Shown here in pieces: positions 51,477-61,388 of a DNA stretch of 64,000 nt; the stretch's first letter is position 1, and every line of letters starts with the position of its first letter. A model generated the notes under the pieces. That model had not been told where the DNA came from, did not search any database, and saw nothing but the letters and a program-made list of their open reading frames with translations. Source of the stretch: Alphaproteobacteria bacterium SO-S41. GTDB taxonomy: Bacteria; Pseudomonadota; Alphaproteobacteria; Micropepsales; Micropepsaceae. Location of the stretch: the NCBI GenBank assembly GCA_019670725.1, contig AP024629.1, forward strand, positions 2,914,001 to 2,978,000, given 5' to 3'. A program made the position numbers and the translations under genes.

Positions 51477-53078
51477 TCACGCCGGCGCATGACCGTCCCG
51501 CATCAACTTGTAGGTGATCGAATCCACCAGCGCCTCGAACGAGGCATCCACGATGTTCGGCGACACACCCACCGTCGACCAGCGATTGCCCTCGCCGTCC
51601 GCGCTCTCGATCAGCACCCGCGTCACGGCCTCGGTGCCGGATGTAAGGATACGGACCTTGTAGTCCACCAACCTCAGATCCTCGAGCGGCTTGGAGTAGT
51701 CGCCGAGGTCCTTGCGCAGCGCGTCGTCCAGCGCATCGACCGGACCGTTGCCCTCGCCCACCGAGTGAATGGCGCGACCGTGAACCTCGGTCTTCACCGT
51801 CGCCTCCGACACCGTCACCTGCTCGCCGCGCGCATTGAAGCGCCGCTCGACCAGCACGCGGTAGCCATCGACCCGGAAGTAATCCGGCACCTGCCCCAGC
51901 GCCCGCCGCGCCAGCAGCTCGAACGAGGCATCCGCGGCTTCATAGGCATAGCCCAGGAACTCGCGGTCCTTCACGTCATCGAGCAGCCGCTTCAGCCGCG
52001 CGTCCTTGGGATCATAGACGATGCCGATCTGGTCGAGCCGGCTCAGCACGTTGGAGCGGCCTGCCTGGTCCGACACCAGGATCTTGCGCGCATTGCCGAC
52101 CAGTTCCGGCTCGACATGCTCGTACGTCTTCGGGTCCTTCTGCACCGCCGAAGCGTGCAGCCCGCCCTTGTGAGCGAACGCCGAAGCCCCCACGTAAGGC
52201 TGATGCCGGTTCGGCGCGCGGTTGAGGATTTCGTCCAACAACCGCGACACCTCGACCAGCCGCTTCAGCGCCGCGCCATCGAGCCCGATCTCTAGCGTCG
52301 AGCGATACGGCTCTTTCAACGCCAGCGAGGCGATGACGGACAGGATGTTGGCATTGCCGCAGCGCTCGCCGAGCCCGTTCAGCGTGCCCTGGATCTGACA
52401 GACGCCCGCCTCCACCGCCGCCAGCGTATTGGCGACCGCATTCTCGGTGTCGTTGTGCGTGTGCACGCCCAGCCGCTCGCCGGGAAAGCGCCGCGAGACC
52501 TCGCGCACGATCCGATAGACCTCGGACGGCAGCGTGCCGCCATTGGTGTCGCACAGCACCGCCCAGCGCGCGCCGCCGTCGAACGCCGCTTCCAGCGCCG
52601 CCATCGCGTAACCGGGATTGGCCTTGTAGCCGTCGAAGAAATGCTCGGCATCGAGCATCGCTTCCTTGCCGCGCGCCGCGACCGCCGCCATGGACTCGCG
52701 GATACAGACGAGGTTGTCCTCGCGCGGAATGCCCAGCGCGACATCGACCTGATAGTCCCACGACTTGCCGACGAGACAGCCGACCTTGGCGTCCGCATTC
52801 AGGATCGGCGCCAGCGACGGATCATTGTCGGCGCTGATCCCCATGCGCTTCGTCATGCCGAACGCGGTGAACGCCGCACGCTTCAGCGGCGGCGGATCGG
52901 CGAAGAAGGCCGTATCGGTCGGGTTCGCACCCGGCCAGCCGCCCTCGACATAGTCGATCCCGAGATCGTCCAGCGCGAGCGCGATCTGCCGCTTGTCCTC
53001 GACCGAGAAGTCCACGCCGCTCGTCTGCGCGCCATCGCGCAGCGTCGTGTCGAACAGATAGAGACGGGTCTTGGTCAC
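51477..53078 (-). CDS. cimA: (R)-citramalate synthase
   Basis: Enzyme of 533 residues that joins pyruvate and acetyl-CoA to citramalate, the entry to the pyruvate route of isoleucine synthesis. The DRE-TIM signature is [20 protein letters not shown] near the N-terminus; [20 protein letters not shown] (about 204-223) has the metal His pair, and [11 protein letters not shown] follows. The C-terminal LeuA-like regulatory domain begins near 390, where isoleucine would bind. The GTG at 53078 overlaps the cysS stop as GTGA; earlier GTGs at 53087 and 53090 are possible. It is the last gene of the six-gene operon. Confidence 0.93.
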   Translation of the reverse strand: MTKTRLYLFDTTLRDGAQTSGVDFSVEDKRQIALALDDLGIDYVEGGWPGANPTDTAFFADPPPLKRAAFTAFGMTKRMGISADNDPSLAPILNADAKVGCLVGKSWDYQVDVALGIPREDNLVCIRESMAAVAARGKEAMLDAEHFFDGYKANPGYAMAALEAAFDGGARWAVLCDTNGGTLPSEVYRIVREVSRRFPGERLGVHTHNDTENAVANTLAAVEAGVCQIQGTLNGLGERCGNANILSVIASLALKEPYRSTLEIGLDGAALKRLVEVSRLLDEILNRAPNRHQPYVGASAFAHKGGLHASAVQKDPKTYEHVEPELVGNARKILVSDQAGRSNVLSRLDQIGIVYDPKDARLKRLLDDVKDREFLGYAYEAADASFELLARRALGQVPDYFRVDGYRVLVERRFNARGEQVTVSEATVKTEVHGRAIHSVGEGNGPVDALDDALRKDLGDYSKPLEDLRLVDYKVRILTSGTEAVTRVLIESADGEGNRWSTVGVSPNIVDASFEALVDSITYKLMRDGHAPA

Positions 53079-54445
53079 GGCAGCCACCACGATGTGCCTT
53101 CCGGCTTGTCGGCGAACTCGACACCCATCGCCGCGATCTCGGCCTTGAAGCCGTCGGCCGCCGCGAAGTCCTTGGCCTTGCGGGCCGCGGCCCGCTGCGC
53201 CAGCAGGGTTTCGACCTTGGCATCGTCAAAGCCGAGCGGACGCCAGTCCTTCATCTGCTGCCGCGTCTGCCCAAACAGGCCGAACAGCAGACCGGCCGCG
53301 CGCAACTCGCGCGCCGCATCGTCCGACGTCTCCGCCGCGCGGCGCAGCAGATGCATCTGCTGGATCGCTTCCGGCGTGTTGAGATCGTCGCTCAGCGCCG
53401 CGATGACGGCAGCCGGCGGCGCGACAGGCGTCTCGTGCTCGACCCTGGCGATCGCGTCGTACCAGTTCTTGAGATTCGTCCGCGCTTCCTTCGCCGCGAC
53501 TTCGGTCCAGTTGGTGGGCTGGCGATAATGGGTCATCAGCATCAACAGGCGCAGGTTCTCGCCGCGATACTTGTCCAGCAGCTCGCGGATCGTGAAGAAG
53601 TTGCCGAGCGACTTCGACATCTTCTCGCCTTCGACCTGCAGGAAGCCGTTGTGCATCCACACATTCGCCATCACGGACGTGCCGTGCGCGCAGGTGGACT
53701 GCGCGAGTTCGTTCTCGTGGTGCGGGAACACCAGATCGACGCCGCCGCCGTGAATGTCGAAGACTTCGCCGAGATGCTTCCACGACATCGCCGAGCATTC
53801 GATATGCCAGCCGGGGCGTCCCACGCCCCACGGGCTTTCCCAGCCCGGCATGCCCTCGTCCGACGGCTTCCACAGCACGAAGTCCATCGGGTCGCGCTTA
53901 TACGGCGCCACATCGACGCGTGCGCCGGCGATCATGTCGTCGACCGAACGACCCGACAGTTCGCCATAGGCCGGCATCGACGGCACGTCGAACAGGACAT
54001 GCCCCTCCGCCTCGTAGGCATTGCCCTTCTCGATCAGCTTTTCGATCAGCGTAATCATCTCCGGCAGCGACTCCGTGGCGCGCGGCTGGAAGTCCGGCGG
54101 CAGATTGCCGAGCTCGGCGACGTCGGCCTGGTACTGCGCGTTGGTGCCTTCGGTGACGAGGCGGATCGCTTCGTTCAGCGGCAGCCCGGGATAGTCGCGC
54201 ACGGCGCGTGCGTTGATCTTGTCATCCACATCCGTGATGTTGCGGACATAGGTGACGTGGCCGGCGCCATAGGCATGGCGCAGCAGCCGGTACAACACGT
54301 CGAACACGATGACCGGCCGCGCATTGCCGATATGGGCGAAGTCGTAGACCGTGGGGCCGCAGACATACATCCGCACGTTCGCCGCATCGATCGGGGCGAA
54401 CTCCACCTTGGAGCGCGTGAGGGTGTTGTAGAGCTGAATGGTCAT
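53075..54445 (-). CDS. cysS: Cysteine-tRNA ligase
   Basis: Class I aminoacyl-tRNA synthetase of 456 residues. The HIGH motif appears as HIGN at 38-41 in [13 protein letters not shown], and KMSKS in [13 protein letters not shown] near 276. The zinc ligands begin with C29 in VCGPTVYDF and continue with Cys and His in IECSAMSW and HHENE. The anticodon-binding C-terminal domain completes the usual length. A 156-bp gap separates it from gltX upstream, the only real break in this operon. Confidence 0.97.
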   Translation of the reverse strand: MTIQLYNTLTRSKVEFAPIDAANVRMYVCGPTVYDFAHIGNARPVIVFDVLYRLLRHAYGAGHVTYVRNITDVDDKINARAVRDYPGLPLNEAIRLVTEGTNAQYQADVAELGNLPPDFQPRATESLPEMITLIEKLIEKGNAYEAEGHVLFDVPSMPAYGELSGRSVDDMIAGARVDVAPYKRDPMDFVLWKPSDEGMPGWESPWGVGRPGWHIECSAMSWKHLGEVFDIHGGGVDLVFPHHENELAQSTCAHGTSVMANVWMHNGFLQVEGEKMSKSLGNFFTIRELLDKYRGENLRLLMLMTHYRQPTNWTEVAAKEARTNLKNWYDAIARVEHETPVAPPAAVIAALSDDLNTPEAIQQMHLLRRAAETSDDAARELRAAGLLFGLFGQTRQQMKDWRPLGFDDAKVETLLAQRAAARKAKDFAAADGFKAEIAAMGVEFADKPEGTSWWLP

Positions 54446-54601
54446 CGGACTTCAATTTCGAACAGAGGGCGGGCGCAACGCGGCCCCGCGAAATCCGTCC
54501 GAACGTCAGATGTGTTCAGGCAAAGTTATCGCGCGACCGCTGGGACTCAGCGGCAAATTCGACCAAACCAACATTGGGCGGGGCGCGTGAACATGGCGTT
54601 A
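54446..54601. other. Gap between gltX and cysS
   Basis: This 156-bp gap is the longest in the operon. It holds a small hairpin CCGCTG/CAGCGG at 54537-54553, which could be a weak terminator for gltX or part of a cysS leader. I see no clear promoter hexamers and no T-box. Confidence 0.4.
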
Positions 54602-55939
54602 CTATGCCCTCTCACCCCTGAGGCGCGCAAGTACCCGCGTGCGACCCATCAGCGGAATGAGCTTTTTCATCTCCGGACCATGCTCACGGCCGGTCAGCGC
54701 GAGGCGCAACGGGAAGAACAGATCCTTGCCCTTCAGGCCCGTCGCGGCGCCGATCGCCTTGGTCCAGGGTTGCCATGTGGCCTCGGTGAGGTCGCCCTCG
54801 GGCAACAGCCGCGCTCCCGCCAGCAGCACCGGATCGCCTGAGATGGTCGGGTCCTGCGGCTCGGCGACGATGCGCCACCAATCCACGGCCTGATCCAGCG
54901 TTTCCAGATTGTCGTGGATTGCTGTCCAGAACACCGCGCCGCCACCGACGCCGAGCGCCGCCAGGTCGGGCGCGACTTCCTCGAACGGCTTGAGGTGGAG
55001 CAGCTTGGTGCTCAGCCGCTTCAAATCATCCGGATCGAGCCGCGCGGGCGCGTGGCTGATCCTCTCGAAGGCAAACTCGGCGGCGAGTTCACCCAATGTC
55101 CGACGCGCCTCGATGGGATCGGAGGTGCCGATCTTGGCGAGCAGCGCGTTCACCGCCATCGGGTCGATGCCGTCCGCGCGCAGCGACTCCAGCGACAGCG
55201 AGCCGAGCCGCTTCGAAAGCTTTTCGCCGTCCGCGCCGACGATCATCGGATAGTGGGCGAAGATCGGGATCGGCCCGCCCAGCGCCTCGAAGATCTCGAT
55301 CTGCGCGGCGGTGTTGACGACATGATCCTCGCCGCGGATCACGTGGCTGATCTTCAGGTCGATGTCATCGACGACGCTGGGCAGCGTGTAGAGGAACTGC
55401 CCGTCCTCGCGGATCAGCACAGGATCGGAAACCGTCGCGGTATCGATACTGACCTCGCCGCGCACCAGGTCATGCCAGGCGACGGAGGTCTGGTTCAGCT
55501 TGAACCGCCAATGGGGCTTGCGCCCCTCGCCTTCCAGCCGCGCGCGATCGTCATCGCTCAGCGCCAACGCGGCGCGGTCGTAGACGGGCGGCAGACCACG
55601 CGCGCGCTGCCGCATCCGGCGGCGTTCCAATTCGTCAGCGGTCTCGTAGGCGGGATAGAGGCGCCCTGCGGCCTTCAGCTTCGCGGCCGCCTCTTCGTAA
55701 AGCGGAAACCGATCGGACTGACGCGCATAGGCATCATGGGTGAGGCCAAGCCATGCCAAGTCCGTCCCGATGACCTCCGCAAATTCGGCGGTGGAGCGCT
55801 CGCGGTCGGTGTCGTCGAGGCGCAGGACAAAGCGCCCGCCTTCCTTGTGCGCGAACAGCCAGTTCAGCACCGCCGCGCGGGCATTGCCGACATGGAGCTT
55901 CCCCGTCGGCGACGGCGCGAAGCGGACGGTGACGGTCAC
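54602..55939 (-). CDS. gltX: Glutamate-tRNA ligase
   Basis: Class I synthetase of 445 residues. FAPSPTGKLHVGNARAAVLN holds the HIGH-type motif HVGN (16-19); the KMSKS-type motif is KLSKRLG near 237. It is a little shorter than the common 470-residue form, and many alphaproteobacteria carry two GltX proteins, one charging tRNA-Gln as well. The start GTG at 55939 overlaps the nadE stop as GTGA. Confidence 0.96.
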   Translation of the reverse strand: MTVTVRFAPSPTGKLHVGNARAAVLNWLFAHKEGGRFVLRLDDTDRERSTAEFAEVIGTDLAWLGLTHDAYARQSDRFPLYEEAAAKLKAAGRLYPAYETADELERRRMRQRARGLPPVYDRAALALSDDDRARLEGEGRKPHWRFKLNQTSVAWHDLVRGEVSIDTATVSDPVLIREDGQFLYTLPSVVDDIDLKISHVIRGEDHVVNTAAQIEIFEALGGPIPIFAHYPMIVGADGEKLSKRLGSLSLESLRADGIDPMAVNALLAKIGTSDPIEARRTLGELAAEFAFERISHAPARLDPDDLKRLSTKLLHLKPFEEVAPDLAALGVGGGAVFWTAIHDNLETLDQAVDWWRIVAEPQDPTISGDPVLLAGARLLPEGDLTEATWQPWTKAIGAATGLKGKDLFFPLRLALTGREHGPEMKKLIPLMGRTRVLARLRGERA

Positions 55940-57594
55940 GTCGCGTCCCGGTAGCCGTTCGTGATGGGGTAGCGGCGGTCGCGGCCGAAATTGCGGCTGC
56001 CGATCTTCACGCCCGGCGGCGCCTGGCGGCGCTTGTATTCGGCGATGTAGAGCAGGTTTTCGACCCGCTTCACGACCAGGGGATCATGGCCGCGCGCGAC
56101 GATGTCCTCGAACGGCATTTCGTTCTCGACCAAGCACTCCAGCATGTCGTCCAGCTTGGGATAGGGCGGCAGCGAGTCCTCGTCCTTCTGGTTCTCGCGC
56201 AACTCGGCGGTCGGCGGCTTGTCGATGACGTTCTGCGGCATAACGAGACCCCGCGGCCCAAGGCCACCGCGCGGAAACTCCTGATTGCGCCAGCGGCACA
56301 GCGCGAAGACTTCCATCTTGTAGATGTCCTTCAGCACATTGTAGCCGCCGCACATGTCGCCATAGAGCGTCGCGTAGCCGACCGACATTTCCGACTTGTT
56401 GCCGGTGGTCAGCACCATTGGTCCGAACTTGTTGGAAACGGCCATCAGGATGACGCCGCGGGCGCGCGACTGGATGTTCTCTTCGGTCGTATCGGGCGCA
56501 CGCCCCGCGAAGGCAGGCGCGAGCGCCGCGCCGAATGCCTTCACCGTCTCCTCGATGGAAACGATCTCATACGGCACGTTCAGCAGCCGCGCGCATTCGG
56601 CCGCATCGCCGAGGCTTTCCTCGCCGGTGAACTTCGAGGGCATCATGATGCAGCGGACACGGTCCGCGCCCAACGCATCCACCGCGACCGCAGCCGACAG
56701 CGCGGAGTCGATGCCGCCGGAAAGGCCCAGCACCACGCCGGGGAAGCGGTTCTTGTTCACGTAGTCGCGAAGGCCCAGCATCATCGCCTGGTAGACGGCG
56801 GCGTGGCCTTCCTCGTTCACGACCTTCGCGCCCGGCGCACAGACCCAGCCCTTGTCGCCGCGCGTCCACTGCGTCAGCTCCATCGCCTCAACGAAGGTCG
56901 GCATCTGCAGCGCCAGCGACCGGTCGGCGTTGAGCACGAACGAGCCGCCGTCGAAGACGAGCTCGTCCTGGCCGCAGACCTGGTTGATATAGACGAAGGG
57001 CAGCCCGGACTCGACGACCCGCGCCACGGCGAGGTCCATGCGGCGGTCAAACTTGGTGCGTTCGAACGGCGAGCCGTTCGGCACGATGATCATCTCGGCG
57101 CCGGTCTCGCTCAGGCACTCCACGACATCGGGCGTCCAGACATCCTCGCAGATCGGCACGCCGATACGCACGCCGCGGATGGTCATCGGCCCCGGCATGT
57201 CGCCGGCCGAGAAGACGCGCTTCTCGTCGAACACGCCGTAATTCGGCAGATCGACCTTGAAGCGGATGTTCTGCACCTCGCCCGCGTCGAGCAGCGCGAC
57301 GGCGTTGTAGAGCTTGCCCTTGTCGACCCACGGCACGCCGATCAGCACAGCCGGGCCCGTTGCGGTTTCCTTGGCAAAGGCCTCGATCGCTGCGCGCGCA
57401 TCGGCCTGGAAGGCCGGCTTCAGGACAAGGTCTTCCGGCGGATAGCCCGTCGCGAATAGCTCGGTGAAGACGACAAGGTCCGCGCCCGCCGCTTCCGCCC
57501 GTGCGCGGAAGTCGCGCGCCTTGGCGAGATTGCCGACGATATCGCCGACCTTGGGATTGGCCTGGACGAGCGCAATGGTCAGGCGATCGGTCAT
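55936..57594 (-). CDS. nadE: Glutamine-dependent NAD+ synthetase
   Basis: Two-domain enzyme of 552 residues making NAD+ from deamido-NAD+ with glutamine nitrogen. The N-terminal nitrilase-like glutaminase domain has E45 in VFTELFATGYP, a Lys in the LPNYGVFDEK region and Cys in GVPICEDVW. The C-terminal ATP-pyrophosphatase domain has the P-loop GLSGGIDSALSAAVAVDALG (about 294-313). It starts at the ATG at 57594, which overlaps the DegT stop as ATGA; the longer open frame is not supported. Confidence 0.95.
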   Translation of the reverse strand: MTDRLTIALVQANPKVGDIVGNLAKARDFRARAEAAGADLVVFTELFATGYPPEDLVLKPAFQADARAAIEAFAKETATGPAVLIGVPWVDKGKLYNAVALLDAGEVQNIRFKVDLPNYGVFDEKRVFSAGDMPGPMTIRGVRIGVPICEDVWTPDVVECLSETGAEMIIVPNGSPFERTKFDRRMDLAVARVVESGLPFVYINQVCGQDELVFDGGSFVLNADRSLALQMPTFVEAMELTQWTRGDKGWVCAPGAKVVNEEGHAAVYQAMMLGLRDYVNKNRFPGVVLGLSGGIDSALSAAVAVDALGADRVRCIMMPSKFTGEESLGDAAECARLLNVPYEIVSIEETVKAFGAALAPAFAGRAPDTTEENIQSRARGVILMAVSNKFGPMVLTTGNKSEMSVGYATLYGDMCGGYNVLKDIYKMEVFALCRWRNQEFPRGGLGPRGLVMPQNVIDKPPTAELRENQKDEDSLPPYPKLDDMLECLVENEMPFEDIVARGHDPLVVKRVENLLYIAEYKRRQAPPGVKIGSRNFGRDRRYPITNGYRDAT

Positions 57595-58712
57595 AGCGCC
57601 TTGAGCAGCGTGTCGCTGACGCGGTCGATCTGTTCGTTGCTGAGATAGGGATGGAACGGCAGGCTGAGCGCGTGATCGGCGAGCCAGTCGCAATTCTCCA
57701 GCGGCTCGGCCGGCGCATACGCGGCGAACGCGCCGTGGCGGTGCAGCGGCTTGGAATAATAGACGGCCGACGGCACGCCCTGCTCCTTCAGCGTCGCCAT
57801 GACCCGGTCGCGGTCATCGACCATCACCGTGAAGAGGCCCCAGGCATGCTTGTCGTCCGGGCCGCCGCTCTGGATGGCGACCTTGCCGCCGAGGCGTTCG
57901 ATGTAGCGCGCGGCGTGCTTCGCGCGATCCTGCAGCTCGGTTTCGAAGACCGTCAACTTGGACAGCACCACCGCGCACTGCATGGAATCGAGCCGGCCGT
58001 TGAGGCCGACGCGGATGGATTCCTTCTTCGCCGCATCGGTGCCGTGCCAGCGGATCGACGACCAGCGCTCGAAGCGCGCATCGTCATCCGTGAACATCGC
58101 CCCGCCGTCGCCATAGGCGCCGAGCGTCTTGGACGGATAGAAGCTGGTCGCGGTCATCTCGCAGAGCGCGCCGATCCGCTTGTTCCCCTGCCCGCCGCCC
58201 AGCGCCTGGGCAGCGTCGGAGAGCACGAGCATGCCGGCGTTGCGTGCGATGGCCGAGATCGCCGGATAGGCGGCCGGCAGCCCGTAGAGATCGACGGCGA
58301 TGACGAGCCGCGGCTTCAGCGCGCCCTCGGCGATCACCCGCTCGACCGCGGCTTCCAGCTGCGCTGGATCGATGTTGCAGGTCTCGCGATCGACATCGAC
58401 GAAGACCGGCGTCGCGCCGGTCATCAGTACGGCGTTGGCCGTCGCGTTATAGGTGAAGGCCGGAATGAACACGGCGTCGCCAGGGCCGATCTCCTCGCCC
58501 ATCAGCGCGATGACCAGCGCGTCGGTGCCGCTGGCGACGGCGAGCGCATGCTTCGCGCCGGTGAACACGGCGAGCTTCGCCTCAAGCTCGCTCACTTCCG
58601 GGCCGCCGATATACTGGCCGTGATCAAGGATCGCGATCAGACGCTTCTCGATATCGGCGCGCAGCAGCTTCGCGGGGGTCTTCAGATCGAAGAACTGAAT
58701 GGGATCGCTCAT
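57591..58712 (-). CDS. DegT/DnrJ/EryC1/StrS sugar aminotransferase
   Basis: PLP-dependent aminotransferase of 373 residues of the family that aminates keto-sugars for surface glycans. SGTDALVIALMGEEIGPGDA (about 61-80) and YNATANAVLMTGATPVFVDV (about 88-107) are typical; the PLP Lys is K195 in SFYPSKTLGAYGDGG. It resembles WbpE-type enzymes. The gene overlaps the Gfo/Idh oxidoreductase before it and nadE after it. The pair would oxidise and then aminate a UDP-sugar; later glycan genes are not in the window. Confidence 0.92.
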   Translation of the reverse strand: MSDPIQFFDLKTPAKLLRADIEKRLIAILDHGQYIGGPEVSELEAKLAVFTGAKHALAVASGTDALVIALMGEEIGPGDAVFIPAFTYNATANAVLMTGATPVFVDVDRETCNIDPAQLEAAVERVIAEGALKPRLVIAVDLYGLPAAYPAISAIARNAGMLVLSDAAQALGGGQGNKRIGALCEMTATSFYPSKTLGAYGDGGAMFTDDDARFERWSSIRWHGTDAAKKESIRVGLNGRLDSMQCAVVLSKLTVFETELQDRAKHAARYIERLGGKVAIQSGGPDDKHAWGLFTVMVDDRDRVMATLKEQGVPSAVYYSKPLHRHGAFAAYAPAEPLENCDWLADHALSLPFHPYLSNEQIDRVSDTLLKAL

Positions 58713-59677
58713 GCGGCCAGCGCCTCGTCGCGCGTTGCCGGGCTCGCGCCCGCTTCGAGAATGGCGAGCGTCGTCGCCAGCGCCCGGCGGCCGTCGCGGC
58801 CGGTGATGAGAGGCTGCGCGCCTTCACGCACGCAGCGCACGAAGTCGCCGACCGCATAGCCCAGCGGATCGGCGGCAACACCGCCGGCGCCCTCACCGAA
58901 GATCGTCGTCAGTGGTTCGGACGTGGTGTTCTCGATCGTGCGCGCCATGAAATCCACGAAGATCGAGCCGTCGGCATATTCGAGGCGCATGAAGCGCTTG
59001 CGCGCCTCGGCGATGCGGCTGGCGAAGAGATCGACGCGGCAGCCGCCGGCCATCGCGAGATGGGCCGAGACCTCGTCACCGTAGGAGTCGGGGCGCGAGC
59101 GCGTGGTCGCGGAAATGATGGTGGCCTCGCCCGGCGCGATCTGATGCACCAGGTCGATATCGTGAACCATCAAGTCGAGCGCAACGTTCACGTCGGTGCC
59201 GCGGCCGCTCCACGGCCCGGCGCGGTGGCATTCGATACGCAGCGGCGGCGACTTGCGGTTCAGCAGGCCCATATGGGCGAAGACGAAACGCTCCTGGTGC
59301 CCCACCTGGAGGACGCGGCCATTGCCCTCGGCCGCCGCGACGATACGGTCGGCTTCGGCGAGGCTGGCCGCGATGGGCTTCTCGACATAGGCGTGGACGC
59401 CCTCCTCGAGCAACCGCACGACCGCGGCGGCGTGGGCGACGGCGGGCGTCGCGACCGTCACGATGTCGATCTCGCCCGCGAGACCGTAGGTATCGACGAA
59501 GGGCTGACATCCCAGATCCTTCGCCGCGGCGACGGCGGCGTCCGACGAGCGATCGACAATGCCGACCAGTTCGACGCCGGGCAGCGCCTTGTATTTGGCC
59601 GCGTGGAAGCGGCCGAAGACGCCGGCGCCGACGACGGCGGCACGGAGGGGTTTGTTGGGATCGGGGGCGCGATTCAT
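58709..59677 (-). CDS. Gfo/Idh/MocA family oxidoreductase
   Basis: NAD(P)-dependent dehydrogenase of 322 residues. The Rossmann fingerprint VVGAGVFGRFHAAKYKALPG is at about 15-34, and the family EKP motif is AYVEKPIAASLAEADRI (about 98-114). DVNVALDLMVHDIDLVH (about 160-176) holds the catalytic His/Asp region. It starts at the ATG at 59677; the longer frame lacks support. First gene of the operon, it overlaps the DegT aminotransferase as ATGA. The likely role, by analogy with WbpB, is oxidation at C3 of a UDP-sugar acid. Confidence 0.92.
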   Translation of the reverse strand: MNRAPDPNKPLRAAVVGAGVFGRFHAAKYKALPGVELVGIVDRSSDAAVAAAKDLGCQPFVDTYGLAGEIDIVTVATPAVAHAAAVVRLLEEGVHAYVEKPIAASLAEADRIVAAAEGNGRVLQVGHQERFVFAHMGLLNRKSPPLRIECHRAGPWSGRGTDVNVALDLMVHDIDLVHQIAPGEATIISATTRSRPDSYGDEVSAHLAMAGGCRVDLFASRIAEARKRFMRLEYADGSIFVDFMARTIENTTSEPLTTIFGEGAGGVAADPLGYAVGDFVRCVREGAQPLITGRDGRRALATTLAILEAGASPATRDEALAA

Positions 59678-59838
59678 GCTGCGCTTAGCATACAAGATTT
59701 GCATGGGCCGGGAATCGCGCATGCGGCTTGCCGGGGGCAATCCACGATTTATTTCACCGCGGTCATGGCCTTGACCTTGTTAGGCTTTCTTGAACGGCGC
59801 TGTTAGGCTCCGGGCAAAGAAGAAGAGCGGGAGGCAGT

Positions 59839-60837
59839 ATGCAGACGCAACGCTGGGTATTGGCGCAGCGGCCGGACGGCCTGCCTGCGCCGGGCGATTT
59901 CAAGCTTGAGACGAGCCAACTGCCCGAGCCGAAGGACGGAGAGGCGCTGATTGCGGTTGAGCATGTCTCGGTCGATCCGGGGATGCGCTCGCGGCTGAGC
60001 GGCGACTCCTACGCAGCCGCGCTGGGGTTGGGCGAGACGATCGAGAGCGCCGGCGTGGGCCGTGTCCTGAAGGGCAATGCCCGCCTGCCGGAGGGCGCGC
60101 TGGTCATGGGCGGGTTCGGCTGGGCCAGCCATGCGGTCAGCGACGGGCGCGGCGTGCAGGTGCTGGACCCCGCCGTCTTCTCCGGCTCGATCTCGGCGAC
60201 GGCGTCCATCGGCGTGCTCGGCATTCCCGGGCTGACGGCCTATTTCGGACTGACGGATCTCGGCAAGCCGCAGGCGGACGAGACGCTGCTCGTGTCGTCC
60301 GCGGCGGGCCCGGTCGGCGCAACGACGGTCCAGATCGGCAAGCAGTTGGGACTGAGGGTCATCGGCATCGCCGGCGGCGACGCAAAGACGGCCTACGTGC
60401 GGGACATCCTGAAGGCCGATGCGGTTATCGACCATCGGGTTGGCGATCTCACCATGGCGATCAACAAGGCGGCCCCTCAGGGGATCGACATCTATTTCGA
60501 CAATGTCGGCGGCGAGCAGCTTGATGCGGCGATCCTCAACATGAAGCCGAAGGGGCGGATCGTCGTCTCCGGCCAGGTGTCGGAGTACAACGCGGCGGAG
60601 CCGCGCGGCATTCGCTGGGTGACGCCGTTCATCACCAAGCGGCTGCGGATGGAGGGGCTCGTCGTCTACGACTACCGCAAGCAGTTCGGCGAGGCGCAGG
60701 CGGCGATCGCGGGCTGGATCAGAAGCGGCGCACTCTCCTATCGCGAGGAGATCATCGACGGGTTCGAGAAGCTGCCCGAGGCGTTCATAGGGTTATTCAG
60801 ACATGAGAACTTTGGCCGCCGTCTGGTGCGGATCTGA
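59839..60837 (+). CDS. NADP-dependent MDR oxidoreductase (second copy)
   Basis: Reductase of 332 residues of the same CurA-like group as the one at 21347-22342. VEHVSVDPGMRSRLSGDSYA is near residue 36, LGIPGLTAYFGLTDLGKP near 131, the nucleotide-binding VSSAAGPVGATTVQIGKQLG near 153, and GIDIYFDNVGGEQLDAAILN near 215. Downstream codon use is less strict than in the neighbouring genes. It is divergent from the Gfo/Idh gene, 161 bp away, and followed after 9 bp by a DUF1003 gene. Confidence 0.92.
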   Translation: MQTQRWVLAQRPDGLPAPGDFKLETSQLPEPKDGEALIAVEHVSVDPGMRSRLSGDSYAAALGLGETIESAGVGRVLKGNARLPEGALVMGGFGWASHAVSDGRGVQVLDPAVFSGSISATASIGVLGIPGLTAYFGLTDLGKPQADETLLVSSAAGPVGATTVQIGKQLGLRVIGIAGGDAKTAYVRDILKADAVIDHRVGDLTMAINKAAPQGIDIYFDNVGGEQLDAAILNMKPKGRIVVSGQVSEYNAAEPRGIRWVTPFITKRLRMEGLVVYDYRKQFGEAQAAIAGWIRSGALSYREEIIDGFEKLPEAFIGLFRHENFGRRLVRI

Positions 60838-60846
60838 GGCGTGAGC

Positions 60847-61338
60847 ATGCACCGCGTTCACCTGACCGATGACGAACTGCACGAGCTGAAGCGCCTGAGG
60901 GCCGCGCGAGGTGGGCGCTTGCCCAACGAGCCCGCGCCCGACGAGCCGACGACGATCGGGCAGCGCGTGGCGGATGCGGTGGCGGCCGGCATGGGATCGT
61001 GGAAATTCATCATTATCCAATCGACGATCCTGATCATCTGGATCGTGCTGAATGTCATGGCCTGGGTGCAGGCGTGGGACCCCTACCCGTTCATCCTGCT
61101 GAACCTGGCGCTGTCGTTCCAGGCCGCCTATGCGGCGCCGTTCATCATGATGAGCCAGAACCGGCAGTCCGACATCGACCGCGAGCGGGCGAAGGACGAC
61201 TACGATGTGAACGTGAAGGCGGAGCTGGAGATCGAACTGCTGCACGAAAAGATGGACGTGCTGCGCGACCAGGAGATCGGGCGGCTGACGCGGATCATCG
61301 AGGAGCTGGTGCAGAAGATGGACGCGCGGCCCGCTTGA
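60847..61338 (+). CDS. DUF1003 membrane protein
   Basis: 163 residues. The family core is here: RVADAVAAGMGSWKFIIIQS (about 38-57), then two TM helices with IIWIVLNVMAWVQAWDPYPF (about 61-80) and LLNLALSFQAAYAAPFIMMS, and a basic/acidic helical tail with QNRQSDIDRERAKDDYDVN. The function is unknown. The ATG at 60847 is chosen because GAGG then lies 7 bases upstream; a GTG at 60841 is too close to it. Probably co-transcribed with the MDR reductase. Confidence 0.9.
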   Translation: MHRVHLTDDELHELKRLRAARGGRLPNEPAPDEPTTIGQRVADAVAAGMGSWKFIIIQSTILIIWIVLNVMAWVQAWDPYPFILLNLALSFQAAYAAPFIMMSQNRQSDIDRERAKDDYDVNVKAELEIELLHEKMDVLRDQEIGRLTRIIEELVQKMDARPA

Positions 61339-61378
61339 CAGTGTGTAACCTATAGGTATCATGTCACCTATAGGTTAC
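61335..61378 (+). promoter_or_regulatory. Promoter with twin-palindrome operator for the membrane protein/XRE pair
   Basis: A -35 TTGACA at 61335 and -10 TATCAT at 61357 are 16 bases apart. GTAACCTATAGGT (61345-61357) and ACCTATAGGTTAC (61366-61378) form a perfect 13-bp inverted repeat, and each half contains its own palindrome ACCTATAGGT. The two sites cover the spacer and the start region, as expected for autorepression by a small XRE protein. Confidence 0.85.
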
Positions 61379-61388
61379 GGAGATTGAA

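Noticed and set aside
54446-54601. T-box or tRNA-like leader before cysS
   Set aside because: No T-box sequence, antiterminator or cloverleaf could be found; only a 6-bp hairpin is visible.
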